A stretch of DNA of 64,000 nt from Veillonella nakazawae (GTDB taxonomy: Bacteria; Bacillota; Negativicutes; Veillonellales; Veillonellaceae): contig NZ_AP022321.1 of the NCBI RefSeq assembly GCF_013393365.1, forward strand, positions 1,026,001 to 1,090,000, read 5' to 3'. The translations under genes and the position numbers were made by a program. A model generated the notes under the pieces. It did not search any database and was not told the origin of the DNA. It saw only the letters and a list, made by a program, of their open reading frames with translations. Shown piece after piece: positions 1 through 8,279 of this stretch. Position 1 is the stretch's first letter; every line of letters begins with the position of its first letter.

Positions 1-751
1 TTTTTTTACATGCTAATACTACACCTGGCATAAAGGAAAGTCGGCTTAAACTATCGTGACGAATTGTTAACGTTTCATCATAGCCACCAAATAGTACTTC
101 CTGGTGAGCTACGTAACCAGGTAAACGAACGCTGTGGATTGTTACGTCATCAACCTTAGCGCCACGAGCACCTGGTAAACTTTCACGAGTCAAATCCTCA
201 TCAGGCGTTGCATTCGCCGCTTGTTTAGCTTCGTTAATTAATTTAGCTGTTAAAATAGATGTACCAGATGGGGCATCGTATTTATGGTTATGATGTAGTT
301 CAATAATCTCTACATTAGGGAAATATGGTGCCAATTCTGCAGAAACCTTCATCATCATAACTGCACCAAGAGAGAAATTAGGTGCTACAAGGCAGTTTGC
401 ATTATTTTGGCGACCAATAGCATCTAATTCGTCACGTTGTTCCGCAGTTAAACCTGTAGTACCAATAACTACATGAATACCTGCAGATAACATTTTTTTA
501 GCATTTTCATAAATGACAGCAGGATTTGTAAAGTCTACAATTACATCAGGTTTATTTGTATTTAGAACCTCATCGATGGAGGCATTCATTTCAATTCCTA
601 ATTGTTCGATGCCCGCTACGGAGCCTACATCTTGACCCGCCTTAGTAGGATCGATGCCACCTACTAATGTTAATTCAGGATCATTATGTACTGCTTTGAC
701 TACTTCGCGGCCCATTTTACCGCCAGCGCCATTTACCATTACTCGAATCAT
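1..751 (-). CDS. dapB: 4-hydroxy-tetrahydrodipicolinate reductase, 3' end cut by the window
   Basis: DapB reduces the dihydrodipicolinate precursor with NAD(P)H in lysine and diaminopimelate synthesis in the cytosol. Reading the minus strand from 751 gives a protein starting [18 protein letters not shown], with the Rossmann GAGGKMG motif at residues 8-14. The DapB active-site stretch [13 protein letters not shown] lies at about residues 152-164. The frame stays open to base 1 with about 250 residues, so roughly the last 15 to 20 are outside the window. The start follows GGAGGTAT. It overlaps the stop of the truncated argR frame by ATGA. Confidence 0.93.
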   Translation of the reverse strand, partial: MIRVMVNGAGGKMGREVVKAVHNDPELTLVGGIDPTKAGQDVGSVAGIEQLGIEMNASIDEVLNTNKPDVIVDFTNPAVIYENAKKMLSAGIHVVIGTTGLTAEQRDELDAIGRQNNANCLVAPNFSLGAVMMMKVSAELAPYFPNVEIIELHHNHKYDAPSGTSILTAKLINEAKQAANATPDEDLTRESLPGARGAKVDDVTIHSVRLPGYVAHQEVLFGGYDETLTIRHDSLSRLSFMPGVVLACKK

Positions 752-1104
752 ATATACCTCCAAAAAAGCCAGTGGATGCATCCACTGGCCTTATAGTTTA
801 TATAGCTTATAACTGTTACTAAAAGCTCAATGATAGCACTCCACCAATTCAAATTGATGACAGTCGTCCATCTATTAAATAGACAACCAGATAGAACTAC
901 ATTTTCTTCTGGAGATAATGCATATCGATAGTGTCCATCGCCTGTAGGAATTTTGATTAACATCAATTCCTTAATATCACGAGAAACTGTAGCTTGCGTT
1001 ACTTCAATACCTTCTTCTAATAAGGCCGCTGCTAATTCCTCCTGAGTTTCAATCGCCTTGGACTGCACGATTTCTTTGATTTTGTTATAGCGATAGCGTT
1101 TCAT
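748..1104 (-). pseudogene. argR: Truncated arginine repressor, DNA-binding domain only
   Basis: ArgR/AhrC is the hexameric arginine-responsive repressor. Residues 1 to about 72 are a normal ArgR winged-helix domain, with the recognition motif [10 protein letters not shown] at residues 38-47 and a good AAGGGAG ribosome binding site. The family then has about 75 residues forming the hexamerisation and arginine-binding core, including a GTxxGDDT-like motif. Here the frame instead reads 46 unrelated, tryptophan-rich residues that run through the terminator hairpin and stop inside the dapB start codon. Only about 100 bases lie between the domain and the hairpin, so no frameshift can restore the core. 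It is either a decaying gene or a stand-alone DNA-binding domain. The neighbours tlyA and nadK match the usual argR locus in Firmicutes, but recN is absent. Confidence 0.78.
762..789 (-). terminator. Perfect 22-bp palindrome with T-run just before dapB
   Basis: Bases 768-789 form a perfect palindrome with 11-bp arms, GCCAGTGGATG and its complement. On the minus strand it is followed by six T at 767-762. The T-run runs straight into the dapB ribosome binding site. It may end the argR-derived transcript or attenuate dapB. On the plus strand it has no T-run. Confidence 0.8.
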
Positions 1105-1161
1105 TTTGAACTCCCTTTTTTAAACCTTGCACATAAAAGAGAATAGTATCTTTCTGCTATT

Positions 1162-1197
1162 ATTATACCATATATTCATAATTAATATATGGTATAA
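1162..1197 (-). promoter_or_regulatory. argR -10 box inside a 14-bp inverted repeat
   Basis: Arms 1163-1176 and 1184-1197 are perfect 14-bp inverted repeats with a 7-base spacer. A consensus TATAAT on the minus strand (1162-1167) overlaps the proximal arm, about 60 bases before the argR start. The -35 is poor. ArgR is often autoregulated and ARG boxes are AT-rich palindromes, so this is a plausible operator, although it is not a clean match to the ARG-box consensus. Confidence 0.5.
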
Positions 1198-1350
1198 ATT
1201 GCATGTCTCATACTAGTTATGCATATTATATTAATATTTAAAATATTGTTAATTTTCTATATACTGATAGCGTATAAACACATATCCTATAGGCTTCATC
1301 TATTTATATGAAATTAATAATTTAAAATTAGAAGATTATACATGTATAAA

Positions 1351-1376
1351 TAAAAGCCCCTATAAAGGGGCTTTTA
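1351..1376. terminator. Bidirectional terminator after mnmM
   Basis: Ten-bp arms (1351-1360 and 1367-1376) containing AAAAGCCCC and GGGGCTTTT enclose a 6-base loop. T-rich sequence lies on both sides. In the minus direction it closes the long operon ending with mnmM. Confidence 0.88.
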
Positions 1377-1424
1377 CATATTTCTTATGACTTTTATTCA
1401 TAATGAATAAAGATATATTTCGTT

Positions 1425-2000
1425 TTATCGTTTTTGCAATATGAATAACTCAGGTGGATTATTGATTTGATTCATTGGATGCCAATGACATACATTATAC
1501 AATTTTTGTTCTAAATCTGATAAATACGATTTAAGCATCTGCATTTCTTCAAACCCTTCTGTTGTTCCAGGGTAAGCAACAATTGTGATAACTCCAGACT
1601 TCGATAATTTTTCTAAGCCTTCATTTATGGCATCAATAGTTTGATGCGGTTTAGTTATAACTTGATGATCACCACCTGGTAAATAGCCTAGGTTAAAGAT
1701 CATTAAATCAATAACTTCATCTTTTAATTGATTAGCTAATGCACGATCATGGGAGTCATGAATAAATGTTAGACTTACATCTTGTGCTATGTCATTTGAC
1801 TGCAATAACTCTTGGCTGCTATTAATCGCTTTCATTTGAATATCGATGCCATATAAATGACAGCCCTTTTTTGCTCGTTCTGCCAAATATAGTAAATCAT
1901 GGCCATTACCACATGTTGCATCTACTACTATATTAGCGTGTTTCATTACTCGATCCCAGATTAAATGTTGAAACTGAACAGCATTGTTAATGTTAATCAC
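1425..2000 (-). CDS. mnmM: MnmM/YtqB-type class I methyltransferase (tRNA wobble uridine)
   Basis: A 191-residue SAM-dependent methyltransferase of the YtqB ('rRNA methylase', PF06962) family. B. subtilis YtqB has been shown to be MnmM, which methylates the 5-aminomethyl group of wobble 2-thiouridine in tRNA. The SAM motif VVDATCGNGHD is at residues 25-35 and the family NLGYLPGGDH stretch is at 103-112. Translation starts at a GTG preceded by GGGGTGA. It is the last gene of the operon before the terminator at 1351-1376. mnmA, which makes the 2-thio group of the same nucleotide, is also in this window. The family call is strong; the exact substrate is inferred from the family. Confidence 0.85.
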   Translation of the reverse strand: MININNAVQFQHLIWDRVMKHANIVVDATCGNGHDLLYLAERAKKGCHLYGIDIQMKAINSSQELLQSNDIAQDVSLTFIHDSHDRALANQLKDEVIDLMIFNLGYLPGGDHQVITKPHQTIDAINEGLEKLSKSGVITIVAYPGTTEGFEEMQMLKSYLSDLEQKLYNVCHWHPMNQINNPPELFILQKR

Positions 2001-2027
2001 AAAATCACCCCACTTGAGATTTTAGTA

Positions 2028-2912
2028 TTACAACAACTCGTCACGACGAGATGCTAGTTTTTTAAATAATGTACCGAAGAAACATTGATCTTTAAAACGT
2101 ACGAATAAACAATATACAGGATTAGAGCTTATATGTAGTGTTTCTTTATTGGTAAACGTATAGTCAAATGTACCGTCTATACAGATATGTAATTGTGGTT
2201 CACGTTCTGGCATCGTGATTTGAATTGTATCATGCTCTTCTAATACAAGTGAAACACCTTGAATCAGATGTGGCGCTACAGGTGTAACAATAATGGATCT
2301 ATTATCAGGCTTCATAATAGGACCACCTGCAGATAGATTATATCCCGTAGACCCAGTTGCAGAGGAAATAATCAAGCCATCTGAAGGATACATTTGTGTA
2401 TGTTGATTATTGATAGACATGTTAATACGTGCCATTTTTGCTGGTTCAGCACGGGTAATAACGATTTCATTAATTATAGGTACTAATTCTTCTTCATTAC
2501 CATTATTTCGGTCAATATATGCATATAAATGTCCACGTTTTTCTATATTATAATCACCATTTGCAATACGTTTAATATGACTTTGCATTTGATGAACTTC
2601 AATTTGGTTTAAAAAGCCGAGTTCACCAAGGTTAATACCACAAACAGGTACATTATATGGGTAAATTTGTCTTGCCAAATGGATGATGGTACCATCACCA
2701 CCAAAACTAAAGGCAATATCAATTTGTTTAAAGATTTCTGGACGACTTAAAATGTGAGTTTCAGGAATCTTAAGTACTCGTGCAGGTGCATCTGATTCGA
2801 GATCATCTGGCAAAAATACTTCGATACCTTCATCTTTACAAATATGTGCAGCCATTTTTAAAACTGCCATAATATTGCTTTTCCCCATGTTTGGGAAGAA
2901 TCCGATACGCAT
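2028..2912 (-). CDS. nadK: NAD kinase
   Basis: NadK phosphorylates NAD to NADP in the cytosol and is the only route to NADP. The 294-residue protein has the family GGDGT motif at residues 71-75, NLGELGFL at 94-101, and the long catalytic and binding block starting SDGLIISSATGSTGYN at about 177-192. It starts at an ATG behind AGGAGATTACT. It sits directly after tlyA in the order tlyA-nadK-argR that is common in Firmicutes. Confidence 0.96.
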   Translation of the reverse strand: MRIGFFPNMGKSNIMAVLKMAAHICKDEGIEVFLPDDLESDAPARVLKIPETHILSRPEIFKQIDIAFSFGGDGTIIHLARQIYPYNVPVCGINLGELGFLNQIEVHQMQSHIKRIANGDYNIEKRGHLYAYIDRNNGNEEELVPIINEIVITRAEPAKMARINMSINNQHTQMYPSDGLIISSATGSTGYNLSAGGPIMKPDNRSIIVTPVAPHLIQGVSLVLEEHDTIQITMPEREPQLHICIDGTFDYTFTNKETLHISSNPVYCLFVRFKDQCFFGTLFKKLASRRDELL

Positions 2913-2921
2913 AGTAATCTC

Positions 2922-3725
2922 CTATAATGAATGGGCTTCTGCAACCACTGTATCAATTAAAGCATCATCAATGGCTAAAGCCCCTTCTTCGTACTTTTTA
3001 AAATAACCTAAAAACTCAATATTGCCTTCCATGCCTTTAATTGGTGAGAATGTTAAGCCGTGAATATATAATCCACAATCATGAGCAACGTGTAAGATAC
3101 GATGTAAAACTTCTTTATGGATTTTAGGATCTCGCACAATACCGCCTTTACCTACATTCTCTTTGCCCGCCTCAAATTGAGGCTTAATCAAAGCAACAAG
3201 AGCTCCTGTATCCTTTAATAAGGTAGTTGCAACTGGCAGAACCTTGTCCAAAGAAATAAATGCTACATCAATAGAAATAAAGTCCACAAGTTCACCAAGT
3301 TGCTCAGGTGTAACAGTACGGATATTTTGCTTTTCCATATTAATCACACGCGGATCTTGACGCAATTTCCAAGCCAATTGATTATAGCCTACGTCAATGG
3401 CAAAGACTTTAGATGCACCATTTTGTAGGGCGCAATCTGTAAAACCACCTGTACTAGCACCTATATCAACCATAACAGCATCCTGTAAGTTGATAGGATA
3501 CGTTTGAATGGCTTTTTCTAACTTTAATCCACCGCGACTAACATAAGGCAACGTATTGCCCTTTACTACAATATTGGCATCTACAGGAATTTTTGTACCT
3601 GCTTTATCAATACGCGTAGTATCCATGAAGATTTGGCCAGCCATTATGGCCGCTTTGGCTTTTTCTCTACTTTCAAAAAGTCCTCGGTTAACGAGGAGTA
3701 TGTCTAAACGTTCTTTACTGCTCAT
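2922..3725 (-). CDS. tlyA: TlyA-family rRNA 2'-O-methyltransferase
   Basis: TlyA proteins methylate the 2'-hydroxyl of rRNA cytidines and are often annotated as hemolysin-like. Residues 1 to about 60 form an S4 RNA-binding domain. The FtsJ-like methyltransferase domain follows, with SAM motif VDIGASTGGFTD at 86-97 and the IKPQFEAG stretch near 180. Length 267 residues is typical. The start codon overlaps the PAP2-like gene stop by ATGA and has no strong ribosome binding site of its own, so translational coupling is likely. Confidence 0.93.
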   Translation of the reverse strand: MSSKERLDILLVNRGLFESREKAKAAIMAGQIFMDTTRIDKAGTKIPVDANIVVKGNTLPYVSRGGLKLEKAIQTYPINLQDAVMVDIGASTGGFTDCALQNGASKVFAIDVGYNQLAWKLRQDPRVINMEKQNIRTVTPEQLGELVDFISIDVAFISLDKVLPVATTLLKDTGALVALIKPQFEAGKENVGKGGIVRDPKIHKEVLHRILHVAHDCGLYIHGLTFSPIKGMEGNIEFLGYFKKYEEGALAIDDALIDTVVAEAHSL

Positions 3726-4201
3726 ATAACACCATTATAAATATAATAAAATTGAATACATGCTACAAGAATGCCAAGAATTAATCCCCCAAATACCTCT
3801 ATTGGTGTATGGCCTAATAACTCTTTTAAGGCCTCTTTACGAGTGATGGCAACAGGTATATTTTTCTTTGTAAAATAGTCTACAATTTGATTTAGAATTT
3901 GAGCTTGACGCCCAGCCTCTAATCGTACGCCTGATGCATCATACATGACTACAATAGAGAATACTAGAGATAGTATAAAAAGATCAGATGCTCCATTTTT
4001 TAGGTATATGGCTGTGGTTGTAGCAATTACGAAAGATGTATGAGAGCTGGGAAATCCTCCAGATCCTACAAGCCGTTCTGGACGAAATTTGCCATGTCGA
4101 ACTAGTTGCCATACAAATTTGATAGCCTGCGCAGTAAACCATCCCCAAAATGCAGCTTGTGCTATGTAGTTGTGTGCTATTTGTGGTAATATATCAATCA
4201 T
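3722..4201 (-). CDS. Divergent PAP2-family (DUF212/YuiD) membrane protein
   Basis: A 159-residue membrane protein of the DUF212 family, distantly related to PAP2 acid phosphatases. It carries GSGGFPSSHTSF at residues 47-58, GVRLEAGRQAQ at 91-101, and a conserved LLGHTPIEVFGG segment, with hydrophobic helices around 15-30, 70-88 and at the C-terminus. A role in undecaprenyl or isoprenoid phosphate metabolism is attractive beside ispA but is inference only. It overlaps tlyA by 4 bases. Confidence 0.85.
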   Translation of the reverse strand: MIDILPQIAHNYIAQAAFWGWFTAQAIKFVWQLVRHGKFRPERLVGSGGFPSSHTSFVIATTTAIYLKNGASDLFILSLVFSIVVMYDASGVRLEAGRQAQILNQIVDYFTKKNIPVAITRKEALKELLGHTPIEVFGGLILGILVACIQFYYIYNGVI

Positions 4202-4229
4202 TATTTATACCTTCTTCAGGTAGTACCAA

Positions 4230-5108
4230 TTAATTAGTACGTTCTAAAAGATAATCAATTAGTGCAGCTAGTATAGATGTATCATAAGAAACGGAGTTTA
4301 AAGCATTATGAGCCTGTTTTCCAACTAAAGAAGCTTGGTTTTTAGCCTCCTCTAAACCTAGTAAGGATACATAGGTAGATTTATGTTGGCGAATATCACT
4401 GCCAGGAGTTTTTCCTAATTCTTCAATTGTACCAGTTACATCTAGAATATCATCAGTAATTTGGAATAACAATCCTAAACAATTAGCATATTCCATAAGC
4501 GCTTTTCGAGTAGTCGTATCTGCATTGCCTAAAATAAGACCTAATTCTACAGATGCATTAAATAATGCACCTGTTTTTCCACTGTGTAAAACTTTTAATT
4601 CTTCTAGTGGTATATGCTTATCTTCACTGAGCATATCGAAGGCTTGACCACCAACCATGCCTTCCGGGCCTGCTGCAGTAGCTACGCATTGAATAGCCTC
4701 TATTTTTTGTTGAGGTGTAGCAGTTTTATTCTCAGTCATTAGTTGAAAAGCATAAGTTAATAAACCATCACCAGCTAGAATAGCCATACCTTCACCATAA
4801 ACTTTATGATTTGTTAAATTACCTCTACGATAATCATCATTATCCATGGCTGGTAAATCATCATGTACTAAGGAATATGTATGGATACACTCCATAGCAC
4901 ATAGAAATTCCTTATAATCAGCTGGATCTTTATGAAGCATTTCTAATACAGCTTTAGATAAGATTGGTCGGATTCGTTTGCCACCTTGCATTAAACTGTA
5001 ATTCATAGATTCATAAAGGGGTTTAAATTCTCTATTTGGGCTAGTTAATACTTCACCTAACCATTGTTCAATATGTTGTTTGCTAGACGCTAAATAGTCT
5101 TTGAACAT
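4230..5108 (-). CDS. ispA: Polyprenyl (farnesyl/geranyl) diphosphate synthase
   Basis: IspA condenses isopentenyl diphosphate with allylic diphosphates to give C15 or C10 products for undecaprenyl phosphate and quinone synthesis. The first Asp-rich motif DDLPAMDNDD is at residues 83-92, the second DDILD at 219-223, and the GGKRIRP binding motif at 42-48. Length 292 is typical. It follows xseB at short spacing with a clear GGAG site, the common xseA-xseB-ispA order. Other isoprenoid genes (ispG, dxr, uppS) lie at the right end of this window. Confidence 0.95.
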   Translation of the reverse strand: MFKDYLASSKQHIEQWLGEVLTSPNREFKPLYESMNYSLMQGGKRIRPILSKAVLEMLHKDPADYKEFLCAMECIHTYSLVHDDLPAMDNDDYRRGNLTNHKVYGEGMAILAGDGLLTYAFQLMTENKTATPQQKIEAIQCVATAAGPEGMVGGQAFDMLSEDKHIPLEELKVLHSGKTGALFNASVELGLILGNADTTTRKALMEYANCLGLLFQITDDILDVTGTIEELGKTPGSDIRQHKSTYVSLLGLEEAKNQASLVGKQAHNALNSVSYDTSILAALIDYLLERTN

Positions 5109-5117
5109 AGAATCTCC

Positions 5118-5324
5118 TTATTCGCTGATGCGGACTTCTTCGATAATTTGTTGTACTTCATCTTCCACAGAATCGAGCATTTCTGCACATTCTTTTACTA
5201 ATGTTAAGCCCTTCTTATATTGCGTTAAAAGTTCAGAGATAGTCATATTACCATCGTCTAATTGTTTAACAATATCCTCTAAGGCTTTATATTTTTTCTC
5301 ATAACTTTTTAGTGATGCGGCCAT
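5118..5324 (-). CDS. xseB: Exodeoxyribonuclease VII small subunit
   Basis: The 68-residue small subunit binds the XseA C-terminal helices to form the single-strand-specific exonuclease VII. The protein is all-helical, with the family pattern around YKALEDIVKQLDDGNMTI and a long heptad-like helix. It starts behind a strong AAAGGAGG site inside the end of xseA, overlapping it by 26 bases, which suggests tight co-expression. Confidence 0.95.
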   Translation of the reverse strand: MAASLKSYEKKYKALEDIVKQLDDGNMTISELLTQYKKGLTLVKECAEMLDSVEDEVQQIIEEVRISE

Positions 5325-6522
5325 CTTTGTGCGCCTCCTTTACCGTAGCATTCACATAACCATCAGCAAGTGTAACTCGTATATCATCCTTTGGATGTAA
5401 TTGAGTAACAGACGTTATAGGTTTATCATCATGTTCAACCTTTGCAAACCCTTTTACCATCATTTGTAATGGATTAAGAGATTCTAATTGTTGAGCTAAT
5501 AATGCTAAACTATGTTTCTCTGTATTGCATCGTTCTTTTGTAGCATTAGTTAATGATTGTGAAAGCTCTTGTAAATGCGTTTTCTGTTTATGCAAAAATT
5601 GTAGAGCTGGAATACCTAATCTACGATTAAAGAGCAAGGTCAAATCTGTACGTTTCTGCTGTAATGTATAACGTATAAACTCGTGTAGGTATTCTTCTTT
5701 TTCTGTTAATTGATCTTGTAGTGTAGTAATAGGAAGTACAGCCATTTCTGCAGCGTGGCTTGGCGTTGCACCACGAGCATCTGCTACATAATCACATAAA
5801 GTATAATCTGTTTCATGACCTACTGCTGAGATAACTGGTGTATTAGCAGTATAAATAGCCTCTACAACAGCTCTATCATTGAAACACCATAAATCCTCCA
5901 TAGATCCACCACCACGACCAACGATGATGACATCAACCTCTGGGTCAGCATCGGCAGCAGCAATACCTCTTGCAATAACAGGTCCTGCAGTATTGCCTTG
6001 GACAGGAACGGAGAATAATTTAAATTGCACTAATGGGTTACGTCTCTCACTAACGTGTAAAATATCATGCAATACAGCGCCAGATTGAGATGTAACAATA
6101 CCTATGCAACTTGCCATGTATGGAAGACTTTGTTTGTGGTTGTCATCAAAGTATCCTAGCGCCGTTAACTCTCGTTTTAACGCATCAAATTCGAGCTGTA
6201 ATGGGCTTTTAGACCCTATTTGCATATCCGATGCAATAAGATTTAAACGCCCCATTTTATTGTAAAAATTAACAGATGCTTTTACAGTCACTAATAATCC
6301 ATTTTGAATGGCATTAGCCAATCCTTTTTGCATAACTGTACTAGACCACATGGTAACATCAATAGCGGATTCTTCATCTTTTAAAGAGAAATACATATGA
6401 CCACTACTATGACGCTTTGCGTTAATAATAGTACCGCTAACATAGACATTCTTAAGTAGGTATTCTCGGTCTAAGGTGCGCTTTATAAGATTGTTTAATT
6501 GTGTAATGGTTAATACATTCAC
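5299..6522 (-). CDS. xseA: Exodeoxyribonuclease VII large subunit
   Basis: XseA is the catalytic subunit of the nuclease that degrades single-stranded DNA from either end. Residues 1 to about 100 are the OB-fold. The catalytic domain carries VTSQSGAVLHDI at 143-154 and GRGGGSMEDLW at 202-212, followed by helices and a short C-terminal domain. Length 407 is slightly below the E. coli enzyme and normal for Firmicutes. It uses a GTG start behind AGAGGA. The end overlaps xseB. Confidence 0.96.
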   Translation of the reverse strand: MNVLTITQLNNLIKRTLDREYLLKNVYVSGTIINAKRHSSGHMYFSLKDEESAIDVTMWSSTVMQKGLANAIQNGLLVTVKASVNFYNKMGRLNLIASDMQIGSKSPLQLEFDALKRELTALGYFDDNHKQSLPYMASCIGIVTSQSGAVLHDILHVSERRNPLVQFKLFSVPVQGNTAGPVIARGIAAADADPEVDVIIVGRGGGSMEDLWCFNDRAVVEAIYTANTPVISAVGHETDYTLCDYVADARGATPSHAAEMAVLPITTLQDQLTEKEEYLHEFIRYTLQQKRTDLTLLFNRRLGIPALQFLHKQKTHLQELSQSLTNATKERCNTEKHSLALLAQQLESLNPLQMMVKGFAKVEHDDKPITSVTQLHPKDDIRVTLADGYVNATVKEAHKDGRITKKL

Positions 6523-6524
6523 GA

Positions 6525-7478
6525 TTATCCTCTAATTTCCTCTAAAAAAGCAGCTCCAAAAGCATTGCCAGTGGCATTATCAACAGAAAATTGTGGCTGT
6601 GCTACATGTAATGTAAGGTGATTACGTCTACAATAATGCTCCATACGATGACGAAGTAAGCTATTGCTCATTACACCACCAACGGCAATTAATGTTCGAA
6701 CAGGTTTATTTTGTAAATGATAGGTAATCATTTTTTCTAACGAATTTCCTATGGAGGTGAATACAGCTCTCGCCAAATTAGACTTGTCTAAATCACTCAT
6801 GGAAGCACTAATGCGACGCATAGCCGCACTACATGGCCCGGCAAAGCTTATCCAACCTTCTTTTACAGAAGATGGTAATGGTTCATATTCTGTAGTTTGT
6901 AATGCTAATGCCTCTAGATGCTTACCTGCAGGAAATGGCAAACCCATTGCAACACCAATACGATCTACATATTGACCACCTTGTAAATCCTTAGAGCCGC
7001 CAATAATGTGAGACTCAAATATGCCTTCTCCTTTATAATGACAATATACGAGCTCCGTAGTACCACCAGATAAATGAAGTGCTAAAAATGGATCTTTAGG
7101 AATAGTTTTTAATTCTCGAAGGGCAGCTAAAATATGATTTTCTTGATGTGCAAAAACTTGTAAAGGTACATTCATCATATGACTTAGAGATTGACCATAC
7201 CCTAGCCCTACCATAAAGGCTGGCATATAGGAATTTTCCTCACGTCTAGGAAAACCACTAACACCGATACCACTAATTGGTAGTTGTGGCAATTCAGATA
7301 TTAACTTAGGCAATGCCTTTGTATGTTGAAAGACCATATTTGATTGTTGTAGTCCTCGCTCACCCTGTTTGACCTCTAATATTTTGCGGGCTTCCCCAAC
7401 TATTTGAAAGTCGCTATCTATAATGGCACAACTTGTAGTGTAGCAACTAGTATCAATGCCTAAGTAATATCGTTTCAT
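6525..7478 (-). CDS. TsaD/Kae1-like (peptidase M22 family) paralogue
   Basis: A 317-residue ASKHA-fold protein related to TsaD, the tRNA threonylcarbamoyladenosine synthase subunit. GIDTSCYTTS is at residues 8-16, the metal-site equivalent HQENH at 111-115 replaces HxEGH, GGTTELV is at 139-144, and GGVMSNSLL near 267. It is divergent enough in the substrate loops to be a paralogue rather than TsaD itself, as in other Firmicutes that keep this gene next to xseA and nusB. Its function is not known. It overlaps the nusB stop (TAATG). Confidence 0.8.
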   Translation of the reverse strand: MKRYYLGIDTSCYTTSCAIIDSDFQIVGEARKILEVKQGERGLQQSNMVFQHTKALPKLISELPQLPISGIGVSGFPRREENSYMPAFMVGLGYGQSLSHMMNVPLQVFAHQENHILAALRELKTIPKDPFLALHLSGGTTELVYCHYKGEGIFESHIIGGSKDLQGGQYVDRIGVAMGLPFPAGKHLEALALQTTEYEPLPSSVKEGWISFAGPCSAAMRRISASMSDLDKSNLARAVFTSIGNSLEKMITYHLQNKPVRTLIAVGGVMSNSLLRHRMEHYCRRNHLTLHVAQPQFSVDNATGNAFGAAFLEEIRG

Positions 7479-7882
7479 TATTTACTCTTATTATATGCAT
7501 CTAGAATTGCGTTAATTAATTTATAGGAAGAATCAGAACCAAAATCTTTAGCTAATTGAATAGCTTCATTAATAGCTATAGATGGTTCTAAAGGTTCATC
7601 TTCATTTGTCATTTCCCATAAAGCAATACGTAAAATAGCACGATCGACCTTGTCTAAGTTTTCAACTTTACGTGATTTACAAAATGGCTGTAATGCTGCA
7701 TCTATAATTTCAGAAGAGGATAATACACCATTTATAATATTATTCGCATAAGCCTTATCCATAGATTTATGCATATGTCCTTCTGGAAATTGAACATCAC
7801 TTTGGTCAGCATGAAATTCATTAGCATATAACATTTGAAATGCGTATTGACGTGCTTCACGTCGATTTCGCTTAATTACCAT
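7478..7882 (-). CDS. nusB: Transcription antitermination factor NusB
   Basis: NusB with NusE (S10) binds boxA RNA and supports antitermination on rRNA operons. The all-helical NusB fold is recognised from RREARQYAFQMLYANE at the N-terminus and VDRAILRIALWEM and SIAINEAIQLAKDFG in the C-terminal half. I place the start at the ATG at 7882 (134 residues). It follows AAAGGAG and matches NusB N-termini, whereas the longer frame adds 23 residues of overlap with the Asp23 gene. The chosen start still overlaps the Asp23 gene by 11 bases. Confidence 0.93.
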   Translation of the reverse strand: MVIKRNRREARQYAFQMLYANEFHADQSDVQFPEGHMHKSMDKAYANNIINGVLSSSEIIDAALQPFCKSRKVENLDKVDRAILRIALWEMTNEDEPLEPSIAINEAIQLAKDFGSDSSYKLINAILDAYNKSK

Positions 7883-8267
7883 GTGGAGTTGGCTCCTTTT
7901 CTTTAACAATACCTTCAATATGAACATCAACCTTAACATGATCAAGATCAAGCATATTCTTTAAGGTTTGTTTGATTTCTAACTGCAATTGTTTGGATAA
8001 TTCAATAAGATTGTATCCATACAAGGCTTTAATATAAATATTGATTTCAATAAAACCTTTACGATGTTTAACATTGATACCCGGTAAACTACGTTGACCA
8101 AAGGCATGTGTAATGCCCTCTACTAATTCATCGTAAAAGCGAGGGCTTAAAGAATGAATACCTGGAATCGTAGCTAACGTTTTAGTAGCTACATCGATGA
8201 TGACAGAATCTGCAATATCAATGGTATCCATATCTAATCCATAGTTTAATTGATTGTCTGAACTCAT
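7872..8267 (-). CDS. Asp23/Gls24 family envelope stress protein
   Basis: A 131-residue Asp23-domain protein. The family is linked to alkaline and envelope stress and to cell-envelope homeostasis in Gram-positives. The core runs from IADSVIIDVATKTLATIPG through the V-x-V-x-I strands (INVKHRKGFIEINIYIKALYG) to DVHIEGIV. It is one of two adjacent Asp23 genes upstream of nusB. No AmaP-like membrane anchor is visible nearby, unlike in staphylococci. Confidence 0.87.
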   Translation of the reverse strand: MSSDNQLNYGLDMDTIDIADSVIIDVATKTLATIPGIHSLSPRFYDELVEGITHAFGQRSLPGINVKHRKGFIEINIYIKALYGYNLIELSKQLQLEIKQTLKNMLDLDHVKVDVHIEGIVKEKEPTPHGN

Positions 8268-8279
8268 ATAGATACCCTC

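Larger units (their letters stand above)
1105..1424. other. Intergenic region upstream of truncated argR
   Basis: This 320-base, AT-rich gap holds a likely promoter with an overlapping inverted repeat (1162-1197) and a bidirectional terminator (1351-1376). Nothing else is recognisable between 1198 and 1350 and no open frame of useful length is seen. Confidence 0.6.

Noticed and set aside
1162..1197. Canonical ARG box
   Set aside because: The palindrome is AT-rich and partly similar, but it does not carry the TGAAT-ATTCA core in the usual arrangement, so it is reported only as a candidate operator.
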